Part shown: in pieces, positions 63,534 to 64,000 of the stretch
Numbering within the stretch: the first letter of the stretch is position 1
How the letters are laid out: each line of letters begins with the position of its first letter
NCBI GenBank assembly: GCA_036785325.1
Contig: JAXIVH010000082.1
Coordinates: 559,730 to 623,729 of the forward strand
DNA: 64,000 bases
Source of the DNA: Urophycis tenuis
Taxonomy: Eukaryota > Chordata > Actinopteri > Gadiformes > Phycidae
Direction: 5' to 3'
The notes under the pieces: model-generated
The model's database searches: none
The model's input: only the letters and a program-made list of their open reading frames with translations
Told to the model about the DNA's origin: nothing
Position numbers and translations under genes: made by a program

Positions 63534-64000
63534 GTGTGCTTGTGGGAAAATAAATACCAAAGTTTAACTTACGTTGACTGCAGCTGTCAACGGGGAATTG
63601 ACTAGATGTGGAATTTATGCCACCATGAATGAACTTTTCAAATGTCTGAGATTGTTGGTTTAGTTACCAGCACCGAACAAGGACATCATCTTCATTAATA
63701 AGGTAACGCAGTTCATTTGTAGAAAGGACTGTGGGCAAGATTGTTGTTTGCGAACGGTTGACATCTTGTCTATGTAATTCCTCAATCGCAAATTGCTGCA
63801 GGCAGCAATGCGCCTTGATGGCATTTATTGATGCAAAATCTCAGGGAGTGGATGGCTGTTTGTTTTTGTTTGTTTGACCCATCTGCTTCTAGGTCTACTC
63901 AGAACCTCCGATGAATCTGTCCTGCTTTTGGGGTTCCTGTGCCAAGTCGACGTCCAGTCGTTGCGCTTTGACTTAGAGGACTGCTGGGCTCCTATGCCCT

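Larger units (their letters stand above)
62237..64000. repeat. RNA-gene cassette, unit 4 (cut by window end)
   Basis: Contains U2-like, U5 and U1 and ends within CCTATGCCCT just before the tRNA-Asp fragment would start. The array continues beyond the window. Confidence 0.95.

Overview
The window is eukaryotic, almost certainly from a teleost fish. It has no operon-like gene layout. Reading frames are short outside transposons, and the sequence is dominated by satellite DNA, non-LTR retrotransposons of fish types (Tx1-like, L2/Maui-like, and one with a restriction-like endonuclease), PIF/Harbinger and Tc1 DNA transposons, CA/GT microsatellites, vertebrate-type tRNA and snRNA genes, and exons of a zona-pellucida (ZP) domain gene. 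The species cannot be named from the sequence alone.

Layout. (1) 1-18,655: a HindIII satellite with a 214-bp monomer, organised as higher-order repeats (six monomers = 1,284 bp at the left end) and larger duplications (a 3,677-bp unit doubled over about 4.8-12.1 kb). Six copies of a ~0.8-kb non-satellite segment are embedded in it, each carrying on the minus strand the same spliceable 242-260-nt exon. Three copies are open and three share the same lesion. (2) 18.7-22.2 kb: mostly unassigned DNA with a satellite relic, a promoter-like CCAAT-rich patch, a candidate solo LTR, a LINE tail, and 29 bp of a ZP exon. (3) 22.2-27.75 kb: a nearly full-length Tx1-like LINE (intact zinc-knuckle ORF1, damaged ORF2) sitting inside a 157-bp tandem repeat made of tRNA-like sequence. 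(4) 28.4-32.1 kb: tRNA-like repeats, a tRNA-Lys(TTT)-like gene and a 5'-truncated LINE of the restriction-like endonuclease type. (5) 32.9-34.6 kb: four minus-strand exons of a ZP-domain protein that join in phase but contain an in-frame TAG. (6) 37.0-44.2 kb: an L2-like LINE interrupted by two Harbinger transposons; the larger one carries a DDE transposase and an intact Myb/SANT-like partner gene. A third, rearranged Harbinger and a Tc1 relic follow. (7) 45.6-64.0 kb: four tandem copies (period about 4,018 bp) of an RNA-gene cassette: truncated U2, U5, U1, a tRNA-Asp fragment, four tRNA-Thr-type sequences, a tRNA-Lys relic, tRNA-Lys(CTT) and tRNA-Asn(GTT). One copy is split by a full-length L2 LINE with an uninterrupted 1,018-codon ORF; another carries a 460-bp MITE.

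The biology is mainly genome dynamics. Elements insert into repeats (LINE into tRNA-like array, Harbinger into LINE, LINE into RNA cassette), and the repeats are then amplified with their contents, both broken and intact. The only host protein gene seen is the ZP remnant. The RNA cassette is the most plausible functional host locus.
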